DNA of 60,000 bases from Takakia lepidozioides (lineage: Eukaryota > Streptophyta > Takakiopsida > Takakiales > Takakiaceae), in NCBI GenBank assembly GCA_030704615.1, contig CM060734.1, positions 37,218,042 through 37,278,041 of the forward strand, given 5' to 3'. Below are positions 11,301 through 20,208 of this stretch, in pieces; positions within the stretch are counted from its first letter, which is position 1, and each line of letters begins with the position of its first letter. The notes below the pieces were generated by a model, which worked only from the letters and a program-made list of their open reading frames with translations, was not told where the DNA came from and searched no databases. Position numbers and translations under genes: made by a program.

Positions 11301-11480
11301 GATGCACATATGCAAGAGACAGACATACGTTTCTGAATCTGCTGAAATGCCTCCTTGGTTTAAAGTCTGTAGAGCCTCTTTCAGTCTGCCTGCCTCACAA
11401 AGCATCTTCACATGCCCAGAAGTGCCAGAAGAGGCATTGTGGTCTCCCTCTCTTGATCCTCTTCCAGAAGCTGTGGTCAT
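8397..11480 (-). CDS. PPR-DYW protein with six near-identical PLS modules (1,027 aa)
   Basis: Predicted organellar RNA-editing factor. PLS-type PPR tracts bind RNA one base per repeat, and DYW domains are the deaminase-like editing module. After a short N-terminus (MTTASGRGSREG, MLCEAGRLKEALQTL) comes one ordinary triplet (MYVKCGSIMDAHQVF). Six modules of 101 residues follow, each holding VDMYAKCGSIEDAKGVFD, NAMLAGYAQQGRGMEALE and ACASLAALEKGKEVHGDI. Next are the E region and a complete DYW domain with the HSE and CGDCH zinc/catalytic signatures, ending exactly in CGDYW. No introns and no interruptions. I chose the ATG at 11,480 because no ATG lies upstream, although the frame stays open through the PDF exon to about 11,660. 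Its twin is at 55.4 kb. A mitochondrial or plastid presequence cannot be confirmed. Confidence 0.92.
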   Translation of the reverse strand: MTTASGRGSREGDHNASSGTSGHVKMLCEAGRLKEALQTLNQGGISADSETYVCLLHMCIKVKGLEAGKQVHTHMIQSGFTPNVFLLNTLVNMYVKCGSIMDAHQVFNRMHQRSLFTWNIMLAGFTKHGCGRNALETYEQMMGEGVKPDPITFVSVCSACASLAALDKGKEVHGDIVRAGIVPDVILNTALVDMYAKCGSIEDAKGVFDNMAERNVVSWSAMLAGYAQQGRGMEALETYEQMMGEGVKPNHITFVCVCNACASLAALEKGKGAHGDIVRAGIVPNVILNTALVDMYAKCGSIEDAKGVFDSMAERNVVSWNAMLAGYAQQGRGMEALQTYEQMMGEGVKPDHITFVSVCSACASMAALDKGKEVHGDIVRAGIVPDVILNTALVDMYAKCGSIQDAKGVFDSMAERNVVSWSAMLAGYAQQGCGMEALETYEQMMGEGVKPNHITFVCVCNACASLAALEKGKEAHGDIIRAGIVPNVILNTALVDMYAKCGSIEDAKGVFDSMAERNVVSWNAMLAGYAQQGRGMEALETYEQMMCEGVKPDQITFVCVCSACASLAALEKGKEVHGDIVRAGIVPDVILNTALVDMYAKCGSIKDAKGVFDNMAERDVVSWNAMLAGYAQQGRGMEALETYEQMMGEGVKPNHITFVCVCSACASLAALEKGIEAHGDIVRAGIVPDVILNTALVDMYAKCGSIEDAKGVFDNMVERNVVSWNAMIAGYAQHGCHREVMQLFEGMQKNSLKPDSITFICVLSACSHAGLLNEGRRYFDSLSQDHGVTPTVKHFGCMVDLLGRAGQLDEAVDLINKMPINPDAMVWRALLGACRIHGNVEMAERAATSILTWDEQDAATYVLLSNIYAAAGRWDDTAKVRKMMKVKGVRKEPGCCCIEVGNRVHTFVVDDKLHPRIKEIHAELRRLSGQMKEAGYVPDTRFVLHDVGEEEKEFSLCHHSEKLAIGFGLISTTPRTPLRLIKNLRVCGDCHTSTKFISKIVGRAIVVRDANRFHHFEDGICSCGDYW

Positions 11481-13133
11481 GGTTGAGGTGCCTGATTTTA
11501 TCAACCGTGCCGCTGCAGCTGCTGCCTTTAGTTGACCATCTACCCATGCAGGTTTCTTGTAGCTATTGATCCACAGGGAATCATAGGTAATCTTGTGCTT
11601 GAAATCTGGCCCTCTTGGATGAATCTGTACCCACAGTCTACCCCTGCTCCTTCAGCTATCCATGTTTTTGCACAAATCATGTGTTCATCCTTGTCTTGCT
11701 GCTAGCAGCTGACAATGACAGCCTAGATTGTTCTAGGAAACACTCAACTTAGCTTATCACACTAGTTCCTATGCTGAATTCTGCTACTCTCTGTAATCTA
11801 ACAGGCATTAACCTTTTGGCCTCGGTTGTCCCACCATTGACTGGGGTCAGAAAAGTATGCATTCCACAGCTTCTCCTCCTCTCTGTTACCTGTTTTTGGA
11901 TACTTTCCTGTTCTCACATTGGCAGTATCATGTCAAAGTCACTCCAAACTAGATTCACTCAACCAGCTAACTTGCAGAATTCAACATGGAAATTTAGGGC
12001 CGGTTCTGATAAGAGGGAAAAACAGGGTGAAATGTGTTGAAGAAGGTGCCTTCATGAGCAGTGCCTGATTTTATCAATTGTGCCGCTGCTGCTGCGGCTT
12101 CCAGTTGACCATCTACCCATGCAGGTTTCTCGTAGCTATCCTTCCACATGGAATCATCGGTAATCTTGTGCTTGAAATCTGGCCCTCTTGAATGAATCTG
12201 GACCCACACTCCATCCCTGCTCCTTCAGCTATCCATGCCTCTGCACAAATCATGCATGCATCCTTGCCTTGCTGCTAGCAACTGACAATGACAGCCTAGA
12301 TTTGTTCCAGCAATCACCCCAACCATACTTATCACACTAGTTCCTATGCTGACTTGCGTCTGCTTCCAAAAGGCATTCACCTTTTTGTCTCCATTGTCCC
12401 ACCATTGATTGGGGTCGGAAAACTGTTCATTCCAAAGCTTCTCGTCATCTCTGTTATCTGATTCTGGATACTTTCCTGCTGCCACATCGGCACTAACTTG
12501 TCAAAGTCATTCCCCATAAATACTTTTTTTTATTGTACGTGGTTTTTTAGTCGGGGGAGCCTATAAGCATTCCAAACCACCCCAGATCCACTGCAACATA
12601 TGGCAATTGAAAGGCTACAACTTGGATGCAGACACCATATTCAATATGCAAATTCAGGGCCGAGTCTGATGAGAGCGCAAAACAGGCTGAAATAGGTCGA
12701 AGAAGAAGGTGCCCTCACCACACTGTCCTTGACCTTGTGTCACGACCCATGGAGGATTTGACCGACCATCTACCCAAAAGGACCTCTTGTGTGTGCTGCT
12801 TGTGTCTGTAGTCAGGTAATGTCGGATTGGTCTGTGAGAACCACCACGGTGCAGCTGAGCAGGCAGAGATTGAAACACGGCCTGCTAAGACCAAGCTGAC
12901 TCTCCCAAGAACCTTGTAAACATCAAGAAGAATACCAAATCATGGTACTAACAGGAGCCAAGCGCCCACATTTGCAGGATGGACAAACTTCTTCACATCG
13001 TACATTAAGAAAAAGCCACACCTTGCGATTGCGGTTGCAATTGCGGTTGTCCCACCATCGTGAAGGATCTTTAAAAAACTCATGCCAGCTCTGCTCCGTG
13101 CTCCAAGGTAGAGGTTCGTGGTCGAAAATCCGA
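11481..13133 (-). pseudogene. OSB-like exons: three PDF motifs, copy 1
   Basis: PDF motifs mark organellar single-stranded DNA-binding (OSB) proteins. Each motif here is split by an intron. First halves: 13,133-13,022 (SWHEFFKDPSRWWDNR, 37 codons), 12,475-12,381 (LWNEQFSDPNQWWDNG) and 11,907-11,813 (LWNAYFSDPSQWWDNR), each ending AAG before GT. Second halves: 12,831 onward (TNPTLPDYRHK), 12,197 onward (PRGPDFKHKITDDSMW) and 11,624 onward (PRGPDFKHKITYDSLWINSY). Splice phases agree: donors CAAG|GTCAAG and GATG|GTCAAC feed the GA-AAG-TAT exons in phase 1. The second half of motif 1 has one extra T (CCTTTTGGG, 12,773-12,781) that breaks the frame before WVDGRSNPPWV. The expected N-terminal OB-fold exon is not visible, so I call it a decayed or partial gene. 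The last exon runs in frame into the PPR gene. Confidence 0.7.
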
Positions 13134-13321
13134 CTGCATCAACACTTTGACGAGGTCCTTTACTGAGGGGTGCAAGTGAGCTTTCAACAACATTCATGCA
13201 AGTTGTCTTGGGCTCCATTGGGCTCTACACGATGAGGAACAACGAACTCCAAACTCTGCTCAAGAAACATGTGCTTTTACCGAACTTTCAACAAGGATAT
13301 ATCTGTGCTCTTCCAAGGTGG

Positions 13322-13625
13322 CAGAAGCAGAGACGAGGAGAAGCTGTGGAATGAGTACTTCTTCGACCCCAGTCAATGGTGGGACAATCGACCTACAAAG
13401 GTGAATGCCCCGTTGGAGTACAGAGAGTAGCAGATGCAAATATTGAGCATATGGATTATTAGTGTGATAAGCTGAGTTGGGGTGTTTCGCAGAAGAAATC
13501 TAGGTTGTCATTGTCAGCTGCTAGCAGCAAGGCAAGGATGTATGCATGATTTGTGCGGAGGCACGAATAGCTGAAGGAGAAGGGATGGAGTGTGGGTCCA
13601 GATTCATCCAAAAGGGCCAGATTTC
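13322..13625 (+). pseudogene. Inverted PDF-motif fragment
   Basis: On the plus strand, opposite to the neighbouring copies, DEEKLWNEYFFDPSQWWDNR followed by PTK ends at 13,400 before a GTGAAT donor. An intron-like stretch homologous to the other copies follows, then CCAG and the second half IHPKGPDF (from 13,602). The motif is cut off at about 13,625, where tRNA-like sequence begins. The WWDNRPTK half is intact, but the fragment has no upstream or downstream exons. Confidence 0.75.
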
Positions 13626-13700
13626 CAGGATTTGAACCCAGTATCGGTCGCAATCAACTGAGCAGTAGCCAATTGAGCTACAGAAGTTGAGTTCCACCTT
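13626..13700 (-). repeat. tRNA-like (SINE head) sequence
   Basis: On the minus strand an A-box-like TAGCTCAATTGGCTA is followed about 33 bp later by a B-box-like GGGTTCAAATCC. The acceptor and D stems do not pair as in a working tRNA, so I read it as a tRNA-derived SINE head or pseudo-tRNA. It replaces the rest of the inverted PDF exon. Confidence 0.55.
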
Positions 13701-13745
13701 TGATTTTTTATTTCTAGCAACCAATTATTTTTTTGAATCAACAAA

Positions 13746-13780
13746 AGAGACCGCTCTCTTTTGTTTGGAGAGCGGTCTCT
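13746..13780. repeat. Perfect 13-bp inverted repeat
   Basis: AGAGACCGCTCTC and GAGAGCGGTCTCT are exact complements around a 9-base spacer. It could be a hairpin or an element terminus; no matching partner was found nearby. Confidence 0.7.
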
Positions 13781-13829
13781 GTCTTCTATAGATCGTGGAT
13801 AACTGAGCTGTCTCTTTGCATTCCAGTCT

Positions 13830-13990
13830 TGCTTCTAAACTTGAATGAAAGGAGAATGTGGAATTCTTGCCCATTATGGGCTGCCTTGAGGGGTCATACT
13901 CTATGGCATATCTGGAAAAGTAGATGTTCCTTGGTGTTTGGGGAGTTCTTCCTTCGGCAATTGCGGTCCTTAGCAGGGTTCAGTCATGTT
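13830..13990 (+). mobile_element. LINE reverse-transcriptase tail (zf-RVT-like) remnant
   Basis: The plus frame reads CPLWAALRGHTLWHIWKSRC and SLVFGEFF. This resembles the zf-RVT region at the C-terminus of plant L1-type LINE ORF2 (W..LRG..LWHIWK.RN...F). Only this short piece is recognisable. Confidence 0.55.
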
Positions 13991-14099
13991 GTCTGAAGCT
14001 AGAAAGGCTTGGCGGGTCTTATGTGCAGCTTCTGCTAGATGCTTGAATGGACAAAGGATGCAGCTTCTCGCTCGCTTTGATAATTCCTGGGGACAAGGA

Positions 14100-14809
14100 G
14101 GGCATCGTTGCACACAAACCTCTGAATCAGAGGTTATCTGGCACAACCGCCTCCCGGCATGTTGGGAGCTCGGTCAGCGCAACAATCTAAGGAGCCTAAG
14201 GAACCAGACGTCAACTAGCGCCACAAGCGAACTGCAAGGAAGGGAAAGTCGAAGGCACACCTCTCCTTCGATTCAGCCAAGCGTAGGAATGCCATAATCT
14301 AGAGGCCTTTCTTTGACAGTAGAATCTATCCCTAGTTTTTGCTGCAACCTGCGTATTTTGTGTAGGGTAAGAACCGGGCGGAGTATAAGGGGCTTAAATT
14401 GGTGAACCCCCGTGCCCCGGTTCTTTACTGAGCATGAACAACGTTGGCCCTGCGCCCCGTAGCGCACTGGGCCGACTCTCGCCTACGTGCCACTCTGGCG
14501 CTAGTGAAGAGGTGAGCCGGCTACATGCCGCAGTGAACTACCTTCTGAAGCGCTTTGCAACCTACCGAGAGCACTTTCTTGATTTCAATTGCGTTCAAAG
14601 ATTTCACAGCTACCTATCGCCTGAAAAAACAAGGTACCTACCTGATTTTTACAAAGTAGGGGACGACTCGAGTTGGGCCTGCGTGCGCTACGTACGGTAG
14701 CGCCCCGCGTGGCGCTTAGCTATTGGGTGTATCATGTTCCTAACTGCCCTCGACCCTGCGGGTCTCGGAGCGCAGGTAGGAACATGATACCCCTAGTAGC
14801 AGTGCCCCT
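14100..14809. other. GC-rich segment with palindromes
   Basis: GC content is clearly above that of the neighbours. GTATCATGTTCCTAACTGC (14,729-14,747) and GCAGGTAGGAACATGATAC (14,772-14,790) form a 19-bp inverted repeat with one mismatch. AAGAACCGGG (near 14,370) and CCCCGGTTCTTT (near 14,416) are a second pair. GTAGCGCCCCG at 14,695 recurs inverted just right of the retroelement (near 26,312). An 88-codon frame at 14,434-14,700 has no family I recognise. Palindromic GC-rich DNA of this kind occurs in seed-free plant mitochondrial genomes, so an organellar insertion is possible but unproven. Confidence 0.4.
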
Positions 14810-15291
14810 TGTGGAGCTCCAGATTCCATGGCGGTGCATATGCTATCCTGTCAGTCCCTTGGATGAAAAGCATGGGGTTGTTGGACATTAATGATAACAG
14901 GGACTATCTTTGGTTATATGATTGTCCTACGTTAACAGTCACGAGATAAGCCAACCTGGAAACTGAGCTGGCTGATGTGAGGTCTTGTAATCTGCATGTC
15001 CAATATGAGTGCTGCGTCTGGAACTCCAGATTAGCCTCTCCCGATTATTTAAATGAAGAGATCATCAGGCTTAGGCAGGATGTTTTTGGTGTACAAACTG
15101 GTGTAGTGGTTGTGTGAAGGACGCTGGATGAAACTGTGTTGATGTTTTGCTGCGTGCAACGATTGGCTTAGATTGTATGTGTGCTCTGCAATAGATCCTT
15201 CCCTGTCAGCTTGACAAAGTTCTATAGCTTACAATCCCTTGTGCATGACTTAACTCGCAGAGACGAGAGCATATCCTTGTGTCGGGGTTCT
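14810..15291 (+). repeat. 5' LTR of element A
   Basis: It begins TGTGGAGCTCCAGATTCCAT and ends GTCGGGGTTCT. It matches 25,817-26,296 with scattered substitutions and small indels. The next bases, TGGTGGAGATGGGG, start with TGG as a primer-binding site should (complement of a tRNA CCA end), which fixes the LTR end. The end is not the usual CA. Confidence 0.85.
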
Positions 15292-15487
15292 TGGTGGAGA
15301 TGGGGGGCATGATGGCCTAGGTTCGGTGTGGCTATGGTGGAAAGACGGTTGTACGGGAAATCTAGAAAGATGATAGCGCAATCCACTATGTTCAATCATT
15401 TGTCTCTCCTGGTGTATGTTGTTTATGCTGATTTTGTGTATTTTGTGTCTTCCTGCTTTGTGAGTGAACACTGTGCAAACGGCGGCC

Positions 15488-16387
15488 ATGGCTTCCAGTT
15501 CGAATGATACTGCTTCATTTGAGATGGACGACGATTCGTTTGAAGCTGTCTTCCTGAGTGTTGTGCATGATATTGCGTCCCCTGAAGTGCTAAGGCCTTA
15601 TGAGGGAGAACCGTCACTGAGGGGAGACGCGGAGATTCCACTTGACGTGCCCTCGGCTTACTGGATAGAGAAGTTTGAGCAAACGGCCGTTGATGAAGCG
15701 CGCAAGACTGTGAGTTCTGAAGGAGAAAAACGCAAGCAGCGTCGCAAGATTGCTGAAGCTAAGCAAGGTGCGTTTGCTGGCAGATTGCTGTAGAAGCTGC
15801 ATGCAAAGGAAATCGTCAAGTGCTTACCTCGGGAGGTCATCCGTGAGCGACTTGGACAAGGCAAGCTGCTCATTTGGCCACAGATTGGAGTGCCTAAGTT
15901 TGTTGTCACGCGAGATCACACCAACAACCTTGAGAGCTTTCTGCACCCGAAGGTTCCTAGTGGCTATCGCTTTTGGGAGCTTGTCCGAGGTGGGAGTGCA
16001 GCGGCGCTGACAAACATACGCCCTGCCTGGACTGCCGATCAGCCTGTTGATGATTTTTCGTGGGAACAATCCATCACTGGCGTCCCACAACACTTATTTC
16101 ACCTCTCTGCGCGAGATATTGTAATTTTTCCTAGCAAAACCTTTGATCAAGAGAAGGTTGGGCTCTGTCGAGTCCAGACTCCTGTTGACAAGTACCCGTT
16201 GCACTCCCTGGTAGTCAAGGAGAGGGTAGTGCGCACGGTGACTCGTGTTGCATTTTGGCTGAAGGTGGCTCAGTCACTCTGGCATCTACAGGACGAAGCT
16301 GTGTATCTCAGTTATAATCATCGTTTCATCTCTTCCTACACCATGACGGATTGGGAGAAGTGCATGCTGCATCCCAATGACAGGTGA
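15488..16387 (+). pseudogene. Extra ORF upstream of gag in element A
   Basis: One frame runs from ATG 15,488 (MASSSNDTASFEMDDDSFEA) to TGA 16,387, with a single in-frame TAG at 15,791-15,793. The codons on either side are continuous, so it was once a protein of about 300 residues. The N-terminal part is acidic then basic (EKRKQRRKIAEAKQG). The C-terminal part contains TRVAFWLKVAQSLWHLQDEA. I do not recognise a domain. It lies between the LTR and gag in a different frame from gag; it might be a divergent gag N-terminus or an additional protein. Confidence 0.6.
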
Positions 16388-16428
16388 TTTTCTCTGTGCC
16401 TTGATCTTCATTTACGTTATCTTAGTGG

Positions 16429-17548
16429 ATGCTGACCAGACGACGTGCTAAACTGTTGGAGTCTGAGAGTGCTAAGATGAGTGAATGGAAGGAAGGGATA
16501 GAGGAGATCTTTGGTGATGACTTAGTTCCTGGTCCTGAGACACAACCTACTGCGACATCAAGAGGCATCAATCATCCGGACGGCTTGGACTTACAAGATC
16601 TTTGTGATGCCATGAAAACTATCTCTGATTGTCCTGCTCTGTTGGAACTTTTGTTGAACAAACAAACTAATTCTACACAAACAGTTGCCAAACCTCATGA
16701 ATTCAAACCTGTCAAGCAGCCATACCCGGAGTTTAAGCTGGGTGACCATTTTGATAATTTTTTGAGGTTCTTTGAATTAAGCATGAAGATGAATGTTGTG
16801 CCAGAGGAATTTATTTCTAGCACGTTCAAGTTTTGTTTAAAAGGAGAGGCTCAGATTATGTTTGAAGCTAGTATCCAGGATATGGGAGGTTTCTCCTGGA
16901 AGATGGCCAAAGAACTGGCTCATCAGCTGTTTCAGGAGATTAAACCCACCCACTATGCCATTCCTGAAAGAAAGTTTTGCAGAAACTTTTAGGAGAAAGT
17001 GTGTGGAAGTACTATGCAAAAATCAGGACTTCAGTATGCAAGGCAGTGCAAGTGGTGGCTGAGAGACCATTGGCCACCAAGATTTCTTTCATCAAAGGGT
17101 TACCACCAGCTGAACAAGTGTTCTTGGAGAAAAGCTCATACAAAACGGACAAGGAGATGTTCAGCTCATTGAGGAAAGAGCTCGCATCAAGGTAGCAAAG
17201 AGGGGTTTAGCTCCTGCCAAAAAGTCTCAGGTCATGTTACATGATGTTGATACGTGTACTGGTACTGATGGGGATGAGGGCTGCCTAGAATTGTTGCCCG
17301 CTGTTGTGAGAAATATGCAGAATACTGTAAAGACGGAGCTGTAGGCTTTCAAAGCTGAAAGTCATTGGCGGACTTCTGATGATGGTGAAAGGAAGGCAGG
17401 TCATAGAGGTCAAACCAATATTGGTTTAGGTTATCATGAACGAGTAGCCTGCCTGATTTGTAAGAGCACTGAGCACTGGACCAGGTTTTGCCCCATGCAG
17501 CCAGACTTACCTGCCATAAATGAACAATGGAAACGAGATCAAAAAGGG
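16429..17548 (+). pseudogene. gag remnant of element A with zinc knuckle
   Basis: The first frame (16,429-16,992) starts MLTRRRAKLLESESAKMSEW and contains a capsid-like stretch (DHFDNFLRFFELSMKMN, FKFCLKGEAQIMFEA). It shifts near 16,977 into LLGESVWKYYAKI and meets further stops. A CCHC zinc knuckle is present at about 17,455-17,496 (CLICKSTEHWTRFC, spacing C2-C4-H4-C). Gag would package element RNA. Frameshifts and stops make it inactive. Confidence 0.75.
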
Positions 17549-17638
17549 TAAGGGTGCTTTAAACAAGTAAGGTCATCTGCTACGGAAGGGCCAGATGATC
17601 ACAGGTGTAGACCTTCTAAACCCTCAGCTACTCTGCTT

Positions 17639-18210
17639 GTGTCCACCAACTTCAAGTTGCTCCATACTGAGGTGTTGAAAACCAAGAATAGAGAGCGTAT
17701 TCACCTCTTGATGACACAATGTCATATTGGTCACTTATCTTTTCAATGTGTCATAGACACGGGCTGTATAGTATCTGCCATTCCTTTGCATGTGGTTCAA
17801 GTTCTGGGTTTGAAAATGTCTCCAACCAAGGGTATTGAGGTCACCATAGCTGATGGTACCAGCTATGAACCCCTTGGTTTAGTTAGTGTGCCAGTAAGGA
17901 TTAGTCGCAAAGTTGTCACCATCATAGGGATTGTAACCATGGGCGAACAACTACTTTTGGGGTTGGATTGGATGACTGAAGCCATGGCTTCCATTGATCT
18001 CTGTACTAATGTCATGACCTTGAAGGATGGTGAAGGTGGCAGCTGCAAAGTCAATTTGAATCAGATCCCTATCCTGGCAGGCAGTGGGACCAGACATCTT
18101 GCTTGCATGAAGGCTGTCTCACGTGAAGTCAGGCAACGGGCTGGAGACACATACAACTGGACTCGCTTCTTTGGTTTTCAGAGCAGCCCAACGATGCTTT
18201 TCCAGTGGCA
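17639..18210 (+). pseudogene. Retroviral-type aspartic protease domain
   Basis: The frame contains FQCVIDTGCIVSAIPLHVV, with the catalytic DTG, then a flap-like IADGTSYEPLG and LLLGLDWM (the GxDW motif of Ty3/gypsy proteases). It would process Gag-Pol. The domain itself is uninterrupted, but the frame leaves the pol frame downstream near 18,240. Confidence 0.85.
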
Positions 18211-18540
18211 CATACCTGCTGCTGGCTACAAGACTGGTGCATGCCTGTCGAGGGTGACACCCTTCTTCTTAGAGCCCCTGCTAATGTTCAATTACCTGCT
18301 ATGTCTCAAGTCATTGTGTCTACAGGCCTTGCCTTCATCTGCCCACAAGGCAAATATCTTGAGATTGAGGGTTGGAAACGCCTGTCATTACAAAAACATT
18401 GCTTGGTTGCATCAGGACTTTTGGATAGGGGTTTTAGGGGTCATGTTCGCATTTTGATTGCCAATCCAGAGCGCATGCTTGTCACCATCAAGAAGGGTCA
18501 AGTGCTGGCTAGGCTCACTGCTGTGCCCATTAGTGACATA
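18205..18540 (+). pseudogene. dUTPase-like domain between protease and RT
   Basis: After a frame change near 18,240, GDTLLLRAPANVQLPAMS, VIVSTGLAFICPQGKYLEIE, SGLLDRGFRGHVRILIAN and KKGQVLARLTAVPI follow the dUTPase fold motifs in order: the TGL..P.G.Y step, the G-x-x-D-x-x-x-R-G motif 3 and the GQ.LA.L motif 4. An AAGY-like motif 1 precedes in the other frame (AAGYKTGAC). The usual aromatic-Arg of motif 2 (RSS) is changed to WKRLSL, and motif 3 has GF where DY is usual, so activity is doubtful. The position inside pol, just before RT, is clear. Confidence 0.7.
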
Positions 18541-18639
18541 TCCTCGGTGGAGCCAGCTTTACATCTACGAGATATTGGTCTGGAAGATGATCCTCTGGAT
18601 GGTCTGATTGCTATGACCAGTTTAGCTGCAGCCCCAACA

Positions 18640-19585
18640 AGTCACAGCCTCACTACTGAGCAAGAAGCTCACTTTCAACAGGTATTGGCTGAGATTAAGG
18701 TGGGTGAACTGACTGATTCTCAGCAAGCTCAATTACATCTGCTGCTCAAAAGAAACTTGGACATATTTAGCAAAGGTTCACATGACCTGGGCTGCACAAA
18801 GATACTTAAGCATGAAATTATTACTAAAGGAAAGCCAATCAAACAATATGCTTACAGAGAATATGTCCGTGAAAGAGTAGTTATTCAAGAAGAAATTAGG
18901 AAGATGTTGGATTCCGGAGTGATAAAACCTTATGTTTCCCCTTGGACTAGTCCCATTGTGCTTGTGGGGAAGAAAGATGGCACCACACGCTTCTGTGTGG
19001 ACTTTTGAAGGTTGAATGCAATGACTAAAAAGGATGTCCATCCCCTGCCACGTATCAAATGGGGCAACTATCTTTTCTTCCCTTGATTTAGCCTCTGGGT
19101 TCTGGCAAGTTCCACTAACGGAGGACTCCAAAGAAAAGACTGCATTTACCTGCAGATATGGTCTGTTTCAGTACGAAACCATGCCGTTTGGGCTTTGTAA
19201 TGCCACTGCTACCTTCCAAAGGCTCATGGACGTGGTCCTTAGTAATTTAAGATGGTAATGTGCTCTTGTATATGTAGATGACATCAATATTTATTCCAGC
19301 AGCTTTGCATCTCACCTTTTGGACCTGCAAAGAGTAATGAGCAGGTTATGAAGTGCTGGACTTAAAGTTAAGGCAAAGAAATGTGATTTTTGTAGCTGGA
19401 GTTACGCTTTTTGGGACACGTTATTTGTGGGGATGGCATCAAACCTGACTTAACCAAAGTCCAGGCAGTTTGGGATTTTCCTATCCCAAAGGACAAACAT
19501 TGTGTAAGAGCATTCTTAGGCCTTGCATCTTATTATAGAAGGTTCATCCTTCATTTTGCTAAGCTAGCTGGTCCCTTGTTTTACT
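18640..19585 (+). pseudogene. Reverse transcriptase of element A, 5' part
   Basis: RT motifs follow in order: [67 protein letters not shown], the active-site YVDD (19,271-19,282) and FLGLASYYRRFI. An in-frame TGA follows CVDF (19,006-19,008), a deletion of several codons precedes SSLDLASG, and a TAA sits just before YVDD. The domain then breaks at the nested insertion at 19,586. Confidence 0.9.
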
Positions 19586-20040
19586 TGTCGTGCGCATACA
19601 TATCGCTACACAACTACATCGCTGTCCAAAACCACACAACACATGTGCACACCACATACTAGTATACCACTAGTCCAACCACTAATCCAACCACTAGGCT
19701 ACAGCTAGTTAGTCACTAGGCTGCCACTATGCTGCCCACTATGGCAGTCACTAGTCCACACAATAGCATAAACTCATGCATATATAACCTCATCACTCAA
19801 ATACAAGTCAAGTCAAGTGCACCCCACGCCATGGGGAATCCACACTACGGCGCCATAACTAGGCGCGGTGAGGCTCAACTCGAGAAAGATGAGCCTCTCG
19901 CGCTTGCCGTGAAGATAACCACTCTAGGGCCTAAATTTGCCTTGACCCCTAGATTGACACTTGGGCCAATCCCAAATGTCAATATGTAAAAGCTAGCTAT
20001 TTCCTAGCTAGTTTCACACTAGTGGTAAAATAACTTGACA
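19586..20040. repeat. LTR-like repeat of element B, full copy
   Basis: 455 bp, TGTCGTGCGCATACATATCG to ATAACTTGACA. The first 165 bp recur at 20,043-20,208 and the remaining part at 22,876-23,152. Confidence 0.8.
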
Positions 20041-20042
20041 GC

Positions 20043-20208
20043 TGTCGTGCATACATATCGCTACACAACTACGTCGCTGTCCAAAACCACACAACACATG
20101 TGCACACCACACACTAGTATACCACTAGTCCAGCCACTAGTCCAACCACTAGGCTACAGCTAGTCAGTCACTATGCTGCCCACTATGGCAGTCTCTAGTC
20201 CACACAAT
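20043..20208. repeat. Left part of second LTR-like copy
   Basis: Begins TGTCGTGCATACATATCGCT two bases after the first copy ends, and follows it to CACACAAT, where unique sequence starts. Confidence 0.8.

Larger units (their letters stand above)
8234..13300 (-). repeat. Duplicated segment, copy 1
   Basis: This segment (3' flank, PPR-DYW gene, PDF exons and their introns) is repeated at 55,284-59,638 in the same orientation. Identity is visible by eye in coding and intronic DNA alike, including intron stretches such as GCTGCTAGCAGCTGACAATGACAGCC. Main differences are two extra 303-bp modules in this copy, small indels, and an insertion near the far end of copy 2. Confidence 0.9.

Noticed and set aside
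9255-11336. 693-codon open frame on the plus strand opposite the first PPR gene (and a similar one at 56,302-57,777)
   Set aside because: It is the antisense of the repeated PPR modules. Because the modules are near-identical, a stop-free antisense frame in one unit is stop-free in all, so its length is not evidence of coding.
12225-12485. Conserved 86-codon minus-strand frame present in both duplicated copies (also 58,667-58,927)
   Set aside because: Only its first third is coding-like (the PDF half-exon). The rest lies beyond a good GT donor and is intron read-through, so it is not a separate small gene.
13626-13700. A functional tRNA gene on the minus strand
   Set aside because: A and B boxes are present, but the acceptor and D stems do not pair, so a SINE head or pseudo-tRNA is the better reading.
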